The position numbers and the translations under genes are program-made. A stretch of 64,000 nucleotides of DNA from Plasmodium coatneyi (lineage: Eukaryota; Apicomplexa; Aconoidasida; Haemosporida; Plasmodiidae): positions 1,860,001 through 1,924,000 of the forward strand of contig NC_033566.1 in NCBI RefSeq assembly GCF_001680005.1, in the 5' to 3' direction. This document shows, one piece after another, positions 11,904-24,700 of the stretch. The number at the start of each line of letters is the position of its first letter. Position 1 is the stretch's first letter. Under the pieces are notes generated by a model. It searched no databases. It saw only the letters and a list, made by a program, of their open reading frames with translations, and had not been told where the DNA came from.

Positions 11904-13401
11904 ATGGCACAACAGAAATTAACGGTTACTCGCACTTTCGACAATATAAATGCACATTATATGTATGGTGCCTTATCCATGATATGGTAAGAATGGACAA
12001 TATATAAGGACATATATTTTACTAATTACCTTTATAGAAAGAACATTTGGAGACGCTGTTGCCATCGTACGTATATTATTACAGTAAATTTAATACAGAA
12101 TTTGATGCCTGTGGTCGCCTGAAGAATGATTCCCTTGCGGAAGGCATAAAAAATGAGTTACATTCGAAACCCCATATTAAGACGTATGCCGAACAGATGG
12201 TGGAGGCTTGGTGTTACGCATTAACAATGAAGAAAGAAAATGAATTCTATAATGAGCGCTGTACATTCCTGTACTATTGGATAGGGGAAAAAATATGGCA
12301 AAAAGCGCAGAACCATTTTCATTTCAGAATGATGATAAGCCAAATATACCCACATCTATGGAATTCAGAAGCTCCAATGAAGTGTAGGATGATGTACAAC
12401 AGTATTGACCAAACCACTTTCATAAATATGAAAAAAATTTTTGATTATTCCAAAGACTACGACACTATAGAGGGGCAGTTAAAACTCAGTAAGAACTACT
12501 GTGATCAGAACTGCTACAAATACCTGCAGGATCTTTACTCGGCCTATATGGATCTATATACCAAATGTGATGGAGCCAATCAGGACCAATATTGTCAAGA
12601 CTTCAGAAAAATACATCAAGAAAGTAAGTATAAGCAACTATTGGAAGGGAAATGTGATACAGAAACTAGAAAAGAGGATAAACCGACCGAAATGCACCTG
12701 GAAGCTCAGGGGACGAAATTTCTCACAGTACATGTAGCACCCGTACATACGGTGGAACAATCACAGTCTCCCACTAATCCAACCTCCTCTACCAACACCG
12801 TACCTGCTATATTTGGTACAATTAGTACAGTAGGATTCGGACTCGTTTCTTTCCTTCTGTATAAGGTTACAATTACCATTACAATTATAACTACTATTAA
12901 AATTATAATTATAAATGGGCAATTATAAATGGACAATTACCATTATACATTGGAAGCATAAATAATAATAATGTTATTCCCTTATAATTAGCTTCTTCTT
13001 CATTTAAAAAATAAATGTTTAAAATGAGTTCCACTATATATATATATATATCCATATATATGTGGTACACACATGGACACCATTCCTTCCCCTTTCCTTT
13101 CCTTCCTTCCACCAACCACCACCCTAACAACCCACCTACCACATAACAAAACCTCCTTCCAACACCCCTCATTTCCACTCCTTTCCTTTTTTTTTAGTAT
13201 TACTTCCTACCTTCTTGGTTTGGTAACCACTCTTCTGGGAATGGAAGAAGCAGAAGAAGGAATAAAAGATCAATTAACCACTACTTGAATTCACCATTAT
13301 CAGAAGACGACGATGACATTTCAACAACAATAAATTCGTCCGAATATTCAATCCCATACACCACCACTACTACTGCAACAAGAACAGAATCATCTAGATG
13401 A
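11904..13401 (+). CDS. KIR: KIR variant protein B
   Basis: Exons 11904-11924 (MAQQKLT, donor GTTACT), 12038-12865 and 13198-13401; about 350 aa, all phase 0. The ectodomain begins KEHLETLLPSYVYYYSKF and contains CTFLYYWIGEKIW and a Cys-rich second half. The TM segment ends in GFGLVSFLLYK. The tail starts YYFLPSWFGNHSSGNGRSRR and ends with EYSIPYTTTT...SSR*, the second tail type in this window. The segment from KCDGANQDQYCQDFRKI to RKEDKPTEMHL is nearly identical to KIR C, whose ectodomain exon has the same length (828 bp), so the two are close paralogues or have exchanged sequence. Intron 2 carries an ATATAT run and the CCTTCCTTCCACC repeat. Confidence 0.94.
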
Positions 13402-14063
13402 ATGAACATCTAGGTAAGAACCCACCTAAATGTTCATTTAAATTGTTCATTCATCTAAGTTGTTCAAGAACTTCCAGATGAACGAACACAACATCATCCT
13501 CTAGATGAAGTAATGCACAATTTTTGAATAAAAAAGGACGGGGAAGAAAAAAAGTTTTTTCTTACATTTTTGCATAATAAGTACTGGCTTTGCACACATT
13601 GTACATTGTACCTTGTACATATGTGATGATCATCACTATACAAATATATACTAAATATAAAGTATAGTAAGGTTTATACACTATGAATGTACACACATAT
13701 AAAACACACACAAAAGAACAACGTACCCTCGTTTCATCCTTTCTATAAAGTGCGTTCATACTTATTACCATATTAATGAACAAAATGTTCATTATATATG
13801 AACGCGGACAATGGAGCATTTATGCAAGTTGTATACATTAAGAAAAAAGAAAATACATAGTACTCTATCATTTAAAAAAGTACAACTTTACCAAATTAAT
13901 ACATAACAACATAAAAATATAAACAAGCACTACCATGCATACACACATGCATCATATATAGAAATATTTTTAACGTTCCTCCATTTATGAACTATATACA
14001 AAACCATAACATAAAAGCAACAATGTTATACATATTCATATGAAGTCGTCACTTCCCCTACGA
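13402..14063. other. 3' flank of KIR B with ATCATCTAGATGAATGAACA palindromes
   Basis: Immediately after the KIR B stop, to about 13510, the self-complementary motif TTCATCTAGATGAA and its halves recur (ATGAACATCTAGG, CTAAGTTGTTC, CCAGATGAACGAAC, CTCTAGATGAAG). A similar set lies 3' of KIR I, which has the same tail type. The remainder (13560-14063) is AT-rich with no supported gene. Confidence 0.6.
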
Positions 14064-15487
14064 TTATTCAAATTTCTCTTTGATTAGAGCAACCTGTTCT
14101 TCAGTATTCTTGCACCCTAATATTCTATTGGACAAATTCTTTCCTCCCTTTGAGAACCAGAAGCTTAGCAATACGAAAAGAACTACTAACCCAATGATTA
14201 TATAAACTGTGAGGACAGGCATGACCGCAGATGGGGTCCACATGAGCCCCTCCTTACTTGCAGCATAGAAGAGAGCGTTTATAGCACTCGGAATCCACAT
14301 AAGAAGGATGAACACAATTAATAGGAGTGCCATACGTTCGTGCGCTTTAATTTTACCGCGGAATAATCTACATAGGAACCTACCTCGCCAGCTTTTTTTC
14401 CTACTACATTGTGCTCCATTTTGTGCTTCATGCTTTGCTTCATGCTTTGATTTTTTTAATTCCACCTTAGGTTGTGGTTCTTCAGGTGGTGAAATATTCA
14501 ATTCACCTTCAGAGTTTGATTCTTCAGGTTGTGGTTCTTCGGGTGGTGAATCTTCAGGTGGGTTGCTAGGGGTGGTGGGAAGGTTGTTAAGTGGTGAATC
14601 TTTGAGTGGTGAATTATTCAATTCACCTTCAGAGTTTGATTCTTCAGGTTGTGAATCTTTAGGAAGGTGAATTCCTTTGGGTGGTGAATCTTTGGGTGGC
14701 GATTGTTTTAATTCATCTTCAGATGGTGACTCTTCAGGTGGGGTGTTAGGGGTTGTGGAAGGAAGGTTGTTAGTTGGTGATTCTTCAGGGAGTGAATCTT
14801 CAGGAAGGTGAATTCCTGTGGGTGATGTATATTCTTTAAGAAGGGATTCTTTAGAATTGGATTTTTTGTATCGATGGCCACCGAATGGGTTTTTTTCTTT
14901 TGGTGATCGTTCATTTGTGTTTTTCTTGGGGCAAGAATTTGTACTTTGTTCAGAGGGGTATTTATTTTGCTGGTGCTGTTTTGTTTTTACCCTACTTCCA
15001 CTTGTAGATAATGATGACCCTACGGACGATCCTGCAACCGTGGTTATGGTGCTTGGATCGGGCAAATCATATAAATCACGCAAACAACCACTTCGTCGCC
15101 CTTTACTCCATGATGATGGTGTGGTATTTCCCCATTTTGCACTCCATGTGGATGTGTTCGACCTTGATGACGTGGTTTTGCCCCATGAGGTGGCGCATGG
15201 GGTTGCATGCACTAGGACCTAAAAAAAAGAAAAAGGTTGTTAGGTGGGTGGTGGTAGGTGGGTTGTTACGGTTGTGGAAAATTTTTTTTTTTTTCTCTTT
15301 TTTTTTCTCTATTTTTAGTGAAAAAAGTAAAAACGTTAATTATATTAAATATGTGCGCCAAATATTTTTTTTTTATATAGGTGTGTAACAGTAGCTCCTA
15401 TCTTACATGGTGGTGGTGGTTAGGGTTATATTGCGCCCAGAAGTAGAGTATTAAGCTGAATGTAAAAATTTTCGCAAGGAATAACAT
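14064..15487 (-). CDS. Secreted two-TM, Pro/Ser/Glu-rich parasite protein, candidate exported protein (paralogue 1)
   Basis: Two exons: 15487-15407 and 15218-14064, phase 0, about 411 aa. Exon 1 encodes a signal-peptide-like start (MLFLAKIFTFSLILYFWAQ) followed by a His run at the splice. Exon 2 opens with Ser/Thr/Trp-rich sequence and a PEXEL-like RDLYD (R-x-L-x-D) near residue 74. About 170 residues of repeated Pro/Glu/Ser/Asn sequence follow, with SQPEESNSEGELN-type units, then a basic segment and two TM helices (about 323-345 and 361-382). The end is a conserved FWFSKGGKNLSNRILGCK block. Architecture (signal exon, short intron, export motif, two TM) fits Plasmodium exported-protein families, but I cannot name the family. 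The paralogue at 17558-18606 has the same layout. Confidence 0.85.
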
Positions 15488-17557
15488 TTTGCTTCTTTTT
15501 TTTTTTTTTATTTTTTAATTTTTATTCCTTTTTCTCTTTTCTTTAAAATTAAGGATAAGTTTAGAAAGTAAAAGTGTAGATTTTTTTTTCTTTTTTTTTT
15601 TTTTTTTTCTTTTCTTCTTTCCTGTGGAAAAAGAATGTTTAATATGAAAAAATTTTTTCTTTTCTAATTTACACTAAATAGGTTGTGTATGATTATTTCT
15701 TCCTTCTTTAGTGTGAAAACTTTTTATTAGGTTATTTAGGTCATCTATGTCATTCACGCTACAACATTATAAGTGTGTAAACGTACTTTAAATGAAAAAG
15801 TAATTAAAATGCGCAATAATACATATATAGTAAAAAAGAATGTACTACAAGAATAATTAAAAAAAATTGCTTTTAAAAGTACATATTACATTATTTCAAA
15901 AATTAATATTTACAGCGATCAATATTTTTCTAACAATAGAAGAAAAAAAAAAAGAATGTAACACCACCTCCCACAGCACTCACCCCCTTACACACTCCCC
16001 CACACCTTATAACCCAAGAACTCCCATTCCCTCACTTCCTCACTCCTTCTAACTCCTTCCTCCTACCACACCTTCCACTTCCTTTCATTCCCCTCTCTTT
16101 CCTTCACCCCTAACACCTCCTCATTCAGCACTCCACACTGACGCCCACACTTACTCTCTCACTCCCCCGAAAACACCACCTTCTTCACACACCCTTCATT
16201 CTGTCAATCCCCCACATTTCTTCTATCCCCCTCTTTCTTTAACCCCTTCCCATACTAACAGCCCATCTTTAAACCTTACACTCACTTTCTTCTCCCTTCA
16301 TTTATTCAATCCTTCACACCCTACCCCTCCCTCTCATTCCTTCACACCCTACCCCTCCCTCTCATTCCTTCACACCCTACCCCTCCCTCTCATTCCTTCA
16401 CACCCTACCCCTCCCTCTCATTCCTTCACACCCTACCCCTCCCTCTCATTCCTTCACAACCTTCCCTTAACTTTCATTCCTTCACTCTCACACCTTCACT
16501 CTCACACCTTCACTCTCGTTCCTTCATTCTCATTCCTTGCACACCCCTTCCTTCACTCCCTTTCCTTCACTCTTATACCTTCACACCCTCATTCCTTCAC
16601 TCTTATAACTTCACACTCTCATTCCTTCACTTCCTTTCCTTCATTCTCAGTCCTGCAGTTCCTTTATTCTTCTCCCCCCAGGTGCACCCCCTTGCACACT
16701 CCCCCCAACATACTAACATAGCTTCACTTTCCTGCATACTTCCTTCAAAATTCTCCCTCTAAGTGCACCCCTCTGCACACTTCCCCTAACATACTACCAT
16801 TGATGCACCTTCATGCATACTTCCTTCCACCTACCACCCCTAATAACCTTCCTTCCACCAAACACCTAACAACCTTCCTTCCACCAAACACCTAACACAA
16901 CATTCCTTCCATTCTAACACCCCTAGCACAACCATCCTTCCACCAACCACATAAGAACCTTCCACCACACTAACAACCAACTTTCCCTAAGGAAGTACAT
17001 TTCTTCCACCCTATCACCACCTACCAACCACCTAACAACCTTCCTTCCACCTTCCACCAACCATTGCCCTAACAACCCTTCCATTCTACCACACCTAACA
17101 CAACCCACCTACCATCCTACCACCACCCTAACAACCACCGCACCACCCCTAAGATGTGAGCTCCCTTTCCTTCTTTCCTTCTTTATAATAATATGAATAA
17201 ACAATGTTAATTATGCATCAATGTACAAAATGTTCATTAATTACATATATTAATGAGAAAAGTTCATAATAATATCAATGAACAAAATGTTAATTATATA
17301 TATGAATGAACAATTTATTATATAGAAACGGAAAATAGACCATTTGTGCAAGCTATATATATTAAAAATAGAATAAATAATGCTTCCCTTTTTAAGGTGG
17401 AATTAAAAAATGATACATAACAACATAATAATATAAGCAAGCACTACCATGCATACACACACGCATCATATAGAAATAGTTTGATCATTAATTTATGAAC
17501 TATATACAGCGTCATAGCATAGAAGAAATGTTATGCGCACATATTCATATGAAGTCG
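15488..17557. repeat. Intergenic pyrimidine-rich minisatellite region
   Basis: No gene is supported. 15488-15960 is AT-rich with long polyT runs and may hold the promoter of the two-TM gene. From about 15960 to 17155 the plus strand is strongly C/T-rich. At 16313-16457 five near-identical copies of a 28 bp unit occur (TTCACACCCTACCCCTCCCT plus 8 more bases). At 16500-16660 shorter CACACCTTCACTCT-like units follow. At 16850-17150 AACAACCTTCCTTCCACC repeats appear, the same family found in KIR introns. 17160-17557 is AT-rich. Confidence 0.8.
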
Positions 17558-18606
17558 TCACTTCTCTGTCTGTTCTGTTTTTTCAGATTTGTTCTCTGTG
17601 AGTTGAACATTCTTACCCTTTAAAAATTTGCACCCCCATATTTTATTAGACAAATTTTTTCCTTCCTTGGAAAACCAAAATTTTAATAGTACAAATAGGA
17701 TTAGTAATCCAATGGTCATGTTAACTACAACATCGATTATATAAGTTGGGCCCACTGTGCTCATCGACGTAATAGCAGTGAGGATGGAGCCTATGGGGCT
17801 TGGAATCCACATAAAAAGAATTAGTGCAACTAATAAAATGGGCAACCACTCATGCGTCTTCATTTCACCAGAGAATAATCTGCATATGAACCTATCATAC
17901 CAATTCTTAGTTTTTTTACATGGTGCTCCATTCTTTGTTTGGCTCGTTTTCTTCAAATCATTCTTGGAATGCGATTCTTCGGGGAGTTGGACGCTGGGTG
18001 GATTATTTTTTGTTGGTGTATTTGGTACATTTGGATTGGCGCTGTTCTTCTCACCACCTGAAGGTGGTGTATTTGTTTTGGGGTCCGATTTTTTTGATTC
18101 ATTTTTGGGTAGTGATTTATTTAAATCACTTTTGGGTGGTGCTTTTTTGAATAGATCGCCAAGTGGATTTTTTTTTGTTGGTGATGATGGATTTGTGTTG
18201 TTGTTTTTATCAGAAGTTGTAACCTGCTTCGGCCCTGTGACGTCATTACCACCCTGCTTGAATAGTGTTTTTACACCTCCACCAAAGGGGGTGTTTTTTT
18301 CCTTTTGCGTTTCTACACTGGCACCATTTTTTGATGTGCCTAAGGCACAAACCTAAAAAAAAGGAAAAAGTGTAGGGTGAAAAAAAAAATTTTTTTTTTT
18401 TCCTCTTCTTTTTTTTTGCTTTCATTTTTAATAAAAAAAACATAGAAGTTCATTTATAATAAATATATGTGCGAATTCTAAAAAAATTATAACAACAGTT
18501 ACAGCTGTTATTATCTTACATGGTGTTGGTGGTCATGTTGTGCCCACTGGCAGCACAAGAACAGGGAGGCTAATATGAGTATTGGAAGTTTTACGCAAGA
18601 TATCAT
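17558..18606 (-). CDS. Secreted two-TM parasite protein, candidate exported protein (paralogue 2)
   Basis: Two exons: 18606-18520 and 18352-17558, phase 0, about 293 aa. Exon 1 is signal-peptide-like (MISCVKLPILILASLFLCCQ) and ends in a His/Gln-rich stretch before a GTAAGAT donor identical to that of paralogue 1. Exon 2 is Asn/Lys/Pro/Ser-rich and shorter than in paralogue 1. The C-terminal part matches paralogue 1 residue by residue: CRLFSGEMKTHEWLPILL with first TM, second TM TIGLLILFVLLKFWF, then SKEGKNLSNKIWGCK. No R-x-L-x-E/Q/D motif is present near the exon 2 start; KTLFK is the nearest candidate. The pair are tandem duplicates. Paralogue function is unknown. Confidence 0.83.
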
Positions 18607-20147
18607 TTTTTCTTCTTTTCTTTTTTTTATTTTTAAAATGAAGTTAGTTTAGAAAAAAAGTGTGTTCCTTTTTCTAATTTATATTAACATATCGTGCGAT
18701 TATTTTGTTTCTATATTTTTAGTAAACATTAATAGAATCATTCCTGTGTATGTCATTCACGCTGCGCTCCTTCTTTTCAATTTTAATGGGGTGTGTTAAA
18801 GTGTAACTTTCTATGTAAACTTTTTTTCTTTTTTAAATTTAAAAATTAGAATTTAAAATTAAGTGTAATGTGAACAATAATAATATATACATATATAAAA
18901 ATATATATTAATTTAAAATAATGGTAAAAAAATTGATCCTCACTACATATTACATGGTTCAAAATTTAATTAGAGTGATCATTCCTCCTAAAGAACTGAT
19001 GCGTCCTTTTTATTTATGTTGCACTTTTTTGACGATATAGTAGGAGCAACTTACCTACATATATTGAGCATTATTAAATTATATATATATATATATATAT
19101 GTATAGGTGTATAGGTGTACAGCGTTGTATGCTTGCTCTCAAAAATGGTTAATTTAATTTAGTTATAAGGGTGAAAAAAATAGAATGAAGCAGAAATGAG
19201 TCGGATTTTTTGCATGCTGGAAGGAATGTATTAGGGTGTGTAATGTTCTTTTTCATCCTTCCTCCTTCAGGTATACAACGTTGTGTGCATGCTGCTCAAA
19301 ATTTTCTTTTTTTTTTGTATTTTTTTTTTGTGTTATTGTTGTGTTGTTGTTCTTCTTCTTTATATAAGTGTTCAGATACAACAGTGGTGAATATAAATCA
19401 GTTAGCAAAAAAAAAAAAAAAAAAAAAAAAATTGGGTCGAATTTTTTGCACGTTGTTGGCATGCTAAGGACGATGGAAGGGAATGGAATTCATTCTTTTT
19501 TTTAAGTATAGCGCGACAGATTTAAAATTTTATAGAGTGTACTCCATTATTAACGTCGTATTAGTGTATTATTATTGTGCTTTTAGAGTGTATTATTAGT
19601 GTGGTGTATTATTAGAGTGTGGTGGCGTGATGTATTATTAGAGTGTGGTGGCGTGGTGTATTATTAGAGTGTGGTGGCGTGGTGTATTATTAGAGTGTGG
19701 TGGCGTGGTGTATTATTAGAGTGTGGTGGCGTGGTGTATTATTATTTTATTTTATTATAGGGGCTTTATTTTAGTGTGCGTATGCATACAATAATAATTA
19801 TAATGTGTAGCGCAACATAATTACGATGTTGCGCAATATTTCCCAGCAATATTGCGCATAACGTTGTGCAAAATGTTATGCATGATTATACGTGCACAAA
19901 AATTATAATGTCGCATATTATTGTGTATGACCATTAGGAATAATCCGTTACAAGATACACTCCTATTGTTGTAAGTTGTTATCGTTCCATATTAGAGTTT
20001 ATTGTATAACACCATTCCCCTGTGAAGGGGATGTGGAGTCTATACAGCACATTTGGGTATATATAGAAGAAAAATAATATTAAAAAAGAGGGGAGAGAAC
20101 ACTTCCTCCCATCCAGGTGTTACATTTCACACACAATGTGTGTTACA
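18607..20147. repeat. Intergenic region with 26 bp tandem repeat
   Basis: No gene is supported. At 19608-19745 a 26 bp unit (GTGTATTATTAGAGTGTGGT plus GGCGTG) is repeated about five times almost perfectly. A degenerate duplication of GTTGTNTGCATGCT lies at about 19120 and 19280. 19408-19430 is a polyA run. 19790-19920 is rich in GTTGCGCAATAT/TGTGCAAAATG near-palindromes. 20118-20147 (CACACAATGTGTGTTACATT) is part of the KIR C 3' end. Confidence 0.7.
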
Positions 20148-21724
20148 TTACATGCGATGGTAAGCTATATTATTTCTATTGTGCCTTTGTCCCTGTGTCC
20201 CTTGTTTATTATGACTTTGTCTTTTGGGTGGTCGTGGTGGTTCTCGTGGTCGTGATCTCCGTTCATTATATATGGTAGATTCATCTGTAGAATCGAATGT
20301 GGAACCTCCTATTGTTGAATCGTCGTCTGTTGTTGTGGACAAGTCTCCTATTTTAGAAGTGTCCGTTGCGGAGTCGTATGTTGAGCTGCCTTCTGTGAGT
20401 GTGTCGTCCCATTGTTGTTGTTGTTGTCGGGTGGTAAATCTTTTTTTTTTTGTGTTCGTGCCTCGTAATTTTTCACGTAACGGATAAGGTAAAAGATTGT
20501 ACTAAGAAATTTGTGAAGGAGAAAGGGGTAAATACATGTATTACATATATATATAGTTATATATATATGTATGTCTACATATATGTACTCATATATAGAT
20601 ACGTATTATATATATAATATATATATACATGTGCTTCTATATGTGTGTTCATGTACCTATATATAGGTATATGGACATATATAGACTATATTTTTTTTTT
20701 TTCTAATCGTAGGGGGAATAATTGTTGTAATTATGTAATTATGTGATTACATACTTTGTAGAGGGCGAAGGTTAGTAATGGTAGACCGACTAATGTAATT
20801 GCAGAAGGTATTGCAATAGAAGTCATGTTGTTGTTGGTGGTGTTCAGATTAGTGAGATGTGATTGTTCCAACGTACGTACGAGCCCCTCTCCTACTGCTG
20901 GAAATTCCTGCTTCTGGGCTTGCAGGTGCATTTCGGTCGGTTTATCCTCTTTTCTAGTTTCTGTATCACATTTCCCTTCCAATAGTTGCTTATACTTATT
21001 TTCTCCACGTATTTTTCTGAAGTCTTGACAATATTGGTCCTGATTGGCTCCATCACATTTCCTATATATATAGTCATCAGCCTGCTCAAGTTCCTTGAGG
21101 TAACTGTGAAAATCTTGATCACAATAGTTCTTACTGGTCATTAACTGTCCCTTTATGGTGTCGTAGTCATAATGGAAGTCGTATACTTTTTTCATATTAC
21201 TGAAAGTGGTCTCGTCCATATTAGGGTAAGGGATTGTACACTCATTTTGTCCAACAAGGACCGCTAATTTTGTGTAAATTTCATTCATGAGATTTGGGAA
21301 CGGTTTCACTTTTACCTTGTTCAATAATATATCCACTATCCAGAAATATAGGAAGTGACAACGCGAACTGTACAATGATTTCCCTTCTTCCATTGTTACT
21401 ACGTAGCACCAGGATCTTACAACTTGTTCTGCATAGCTTTTAAGATTAAGTTCATAATATAGCTCACCTTCTATTTTATCCGTAAAAGCATCACTGGGCA
21501 GGCGCCCACAGTGATCTCTGTTTTCATTAAATTTATCATAATAATATATGTTTGAAGGTAACAATTTGACCAACTCCGTTTTCTACAGAAATAATTAACA
21601 AAATGTAAATGTGTCCATGTATTCCCTGTTCCTGTTAAATCATGGATAAGGCATTATACAGATAATATGTATATGTATAATAGTGTGAATAGAGGACGTT
21701 AACCGTTAATATTGCTTGTGCCAT
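20148..21724 (-). CDS. KIR: KIR variant protein C
   Basis: Exons 21724-21704 (MAQAILT, donor GTTAAC), 21582-20755 and 20501-20148; about 400 aa, phase 0 throughout. The ectodomain starts KTELVKLLPSNIYYYDKF, has CHFLYFWIVDILL and the same exon length as KIR B, and ends with the TM LVGLPLLTFALYK before GTATGT. The tail begins YNLLPYPLREKL and ends NNIAYHRM*. The 45-residue stretch before the TM is nearly identical to KIR B, but the hinge diverges right after MHL. Intron 2 is a TATATA-rich tract. Confidence 0.95.
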
Positions 21725-24700
21725 GGTTCATTTACACTTTTTCGTATATAATTTGAATTTATGTTAAAATTGTTTACACGTTCGTGCAGAATACATATGT
21801 ATGAACACCTTCCGGTTTCTATTATTATAAGTACATGTGTATCAAAGTTTTTATTTTTTACTCCATAAATTGTACACATTGTTTTTTATTTATTTTTTTT
21901 TTTTAAGGTGATGATAGTACATTACATATGAATATTAAATTATTATGTACACATATAATTAAGGTAGGAGTAGGAATAAATGTATTGGAGAATTGTACAG
22001 TGAACAGAAAAAGAAGGATCGAACTTACTGTGCACTCTTTATTGTGTTTATGTTCTATTATGGTACTGTAAATGGCTCCTCCCCTAAACATTATATTATT
22101 ACTTATGTACTCCTATTTCTATTAGTATAGGAATGTGATTTTTCCCTCTTTTAATAAAAATTTTTCTTCTGACGTACTTTTCTTTTGTGCTCAATTGTTA
22201 TTTAAGAAGGGGGGAATATTATTAGGAGTTGCCATTATGTACAGTATAATTTATATAATGAGCATTTCCCCCCCTTTATTTTATATGTACATTTATTCAT
22301 ATGTAAAGGTGTGCACATATTTATAGAATTATATAAACAAGTATATATAAAATCCATGGAACTTGTATTCATTATATGTATTCAGAAGGAGAAGGAAGGA
22401 AGAAATATATATGTGCGTATATCTTAATAACAATATTACTGTAGTAAACATTCTTTTCTCATTTATTATCTTTCCAACAGTAATAATAATAATAATATTA
22501 ATAAAGAATAATAATAATAAATAATAATATATAATAATGTATAAGAATAATAATAATAATAATAAATAATAATAATATTTTGCTCCCCTATTTTTTTTTT
22601 CTTTCTCTGATAAATTACATAATATAAAAGGGTTGAGGGTGTTGGAAGAGGTTTGCTTTGCGGGATTTTTCCCCACACTTTTATGTTCAGCATGTTATTA
22701 CGTGTACATGACCATATATGTGTATCATGTATTCAGTCATTCCCAGTGTCGCTCTTTCTATTGTAAAATAGTGGTGACAAAGAATAAATGGGAGTAATTC
22801 AATTTATACTTTTGTGCACATATACATTCCTTTCCTTCCCTTCCCTAGGGGGGATGTTATAAATAATATAGGAAGGAATAGTAGATTATATGTATAGAGT
22901 GAAAAAATAAATTGATCTGATATATATGGGTTCAAGGGAGTACTGCGAAGTGTAATATTATGGTCCCCCATGTAATTCTCCCTATTTCTGTTTATATAGG
23001 TAATTATAATTCTGTGCGCAGTATTGTATGTAACCACACTAATAGATCATTCCGGAGTTATTGATAAAAATAAGAATTCGATGTACTAACTCCTCTCTTA
23101 TGGGCTTAAAACAGTATTACTTCATTTCCCCATTAATTCATTTGTTCCAGGAATTATTTATCTGCTATATTTTCCCTATTCATACATTCCTTGCTACAAT
23201 ATTGGGGGCACACTCTTATTAGTGTATGTATGGTCCATATTCCAGAGTGTGTAATATTCTCTGAAGATCTGAATGTGCTCGTGGCCACATACAACTTATA
23301 TATAATTCCTATATTCTCACATAAGAAATGGACTCTACTACCTATTTCAATTTAAAAATAATTGGACAGGAAGAACTTTACCCTTATATGTACACATGTG
23401 TACACCATCCATTCTTTTTAATTCAGCGGAGGCAGAAAGGAACTCTGATAATTTTATGCTATATGTGTGCGCGTGGATATAGTTTACCATAGTGTTCCTC
23501 ATAGAATATGTATAGTATTCTATATTAGGAGGGTACTATGTTCACATAGTATGAATCCCTTAAAGAATGTGTTCGTATGTATAGTATGTGGAACATAGGG
23601 GAGCTGCGCAATATGAACTTATATTATGTGCACCCCTAACAGTGTGCCCCTAATAAAAAGGGGGGGGGTGCTGTATGTAATTATTCTCTTTGCACACTCT
23701 TATTTATTACTCATGAGTGTTTACCTCCCCCTCAGAGGGGGGTAGTAGTACTACACACACAGGAAGGGGACTGCATTACGCAGGGGGAGACATTTATTCC
23801 TGTACAAAAATATTGTCACTCATTCTACACGTGCGACCTTGTTTTTATATAGTGTGCACCCCCTTAAACAGTGGTCTTCCCCTTACTCCTAAGTAAGATG
23901 CACAACCTCTGAAAAGGCATTTTACCTGGTAAACAGATCTGCCCAATGTGGAATAGTATACTTATTTTAGGGGAGTATTATAGTGTAAAATACGACCATG
24001 AATAATATAGGGTAACGTCACAATTATTATGTGCATATAAGTAAGAATAATTACTATGGTTCTACATGTATACTTCCCATGGGAGATGATTATAATATAT
24101 ATGGAATCATTGTATTCCTTATTTGCCCCCCATGTGTACTTCACATGTGACCTGTGTTATCCCATACATCGTCATAAAGAAATAATGTGCGAACAGAACA
24201 TTGCTCCCATTATATTTTTTCCCCGTGGTGTTATTAGTAACCCCTTTATTACATTAAATAGTAGTAACGTGCATGTTGGAAAAGTGACGCATATCCATAA
24301 TCACATCCATATATGTAATCATCCATGTGTTGAAACATAGTATTTGTGCAAAATGGACTATGGATCTCACTAAAAATTTCTTGAATTATTGGAACCTTCT
24401 ATATGTATAATATATATACTGAATAGAAAGAGGAGTGTATCCCCTTAAGCCCCCCCCCGTTTTGAATTCTTATGAATTCGTATGAACAGAATAGGAAAAG
24501 GGAAAAGTAGAAAATATAAAAATCGAAAATGGAAGGAAGAGAGCATTACTGAATATATATGTCACAATATACACTTAGGAAAAAAGGGCGCGTCAGTGTA
24601 TATATGTCACAATATACACTTAGGAAGGAACTTAAGAAGGAATGAGGAAGAGTGGAAGAGTGTAGCTCAAAATGGCGCAACACACATGTGTATCTCATCC

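Noticed and set aside
19608..19745. Regular repeats as a CRISPR array
   Set aside because: Units are contiguous with no unique spacers, and the genome is eukaryotic.
22329..22693. Tyr/Ile/Leu-rich open frames as membrane proteins
   Set aside because: Produced by a TAATAA microsatellite; no splice sites or family similarity.
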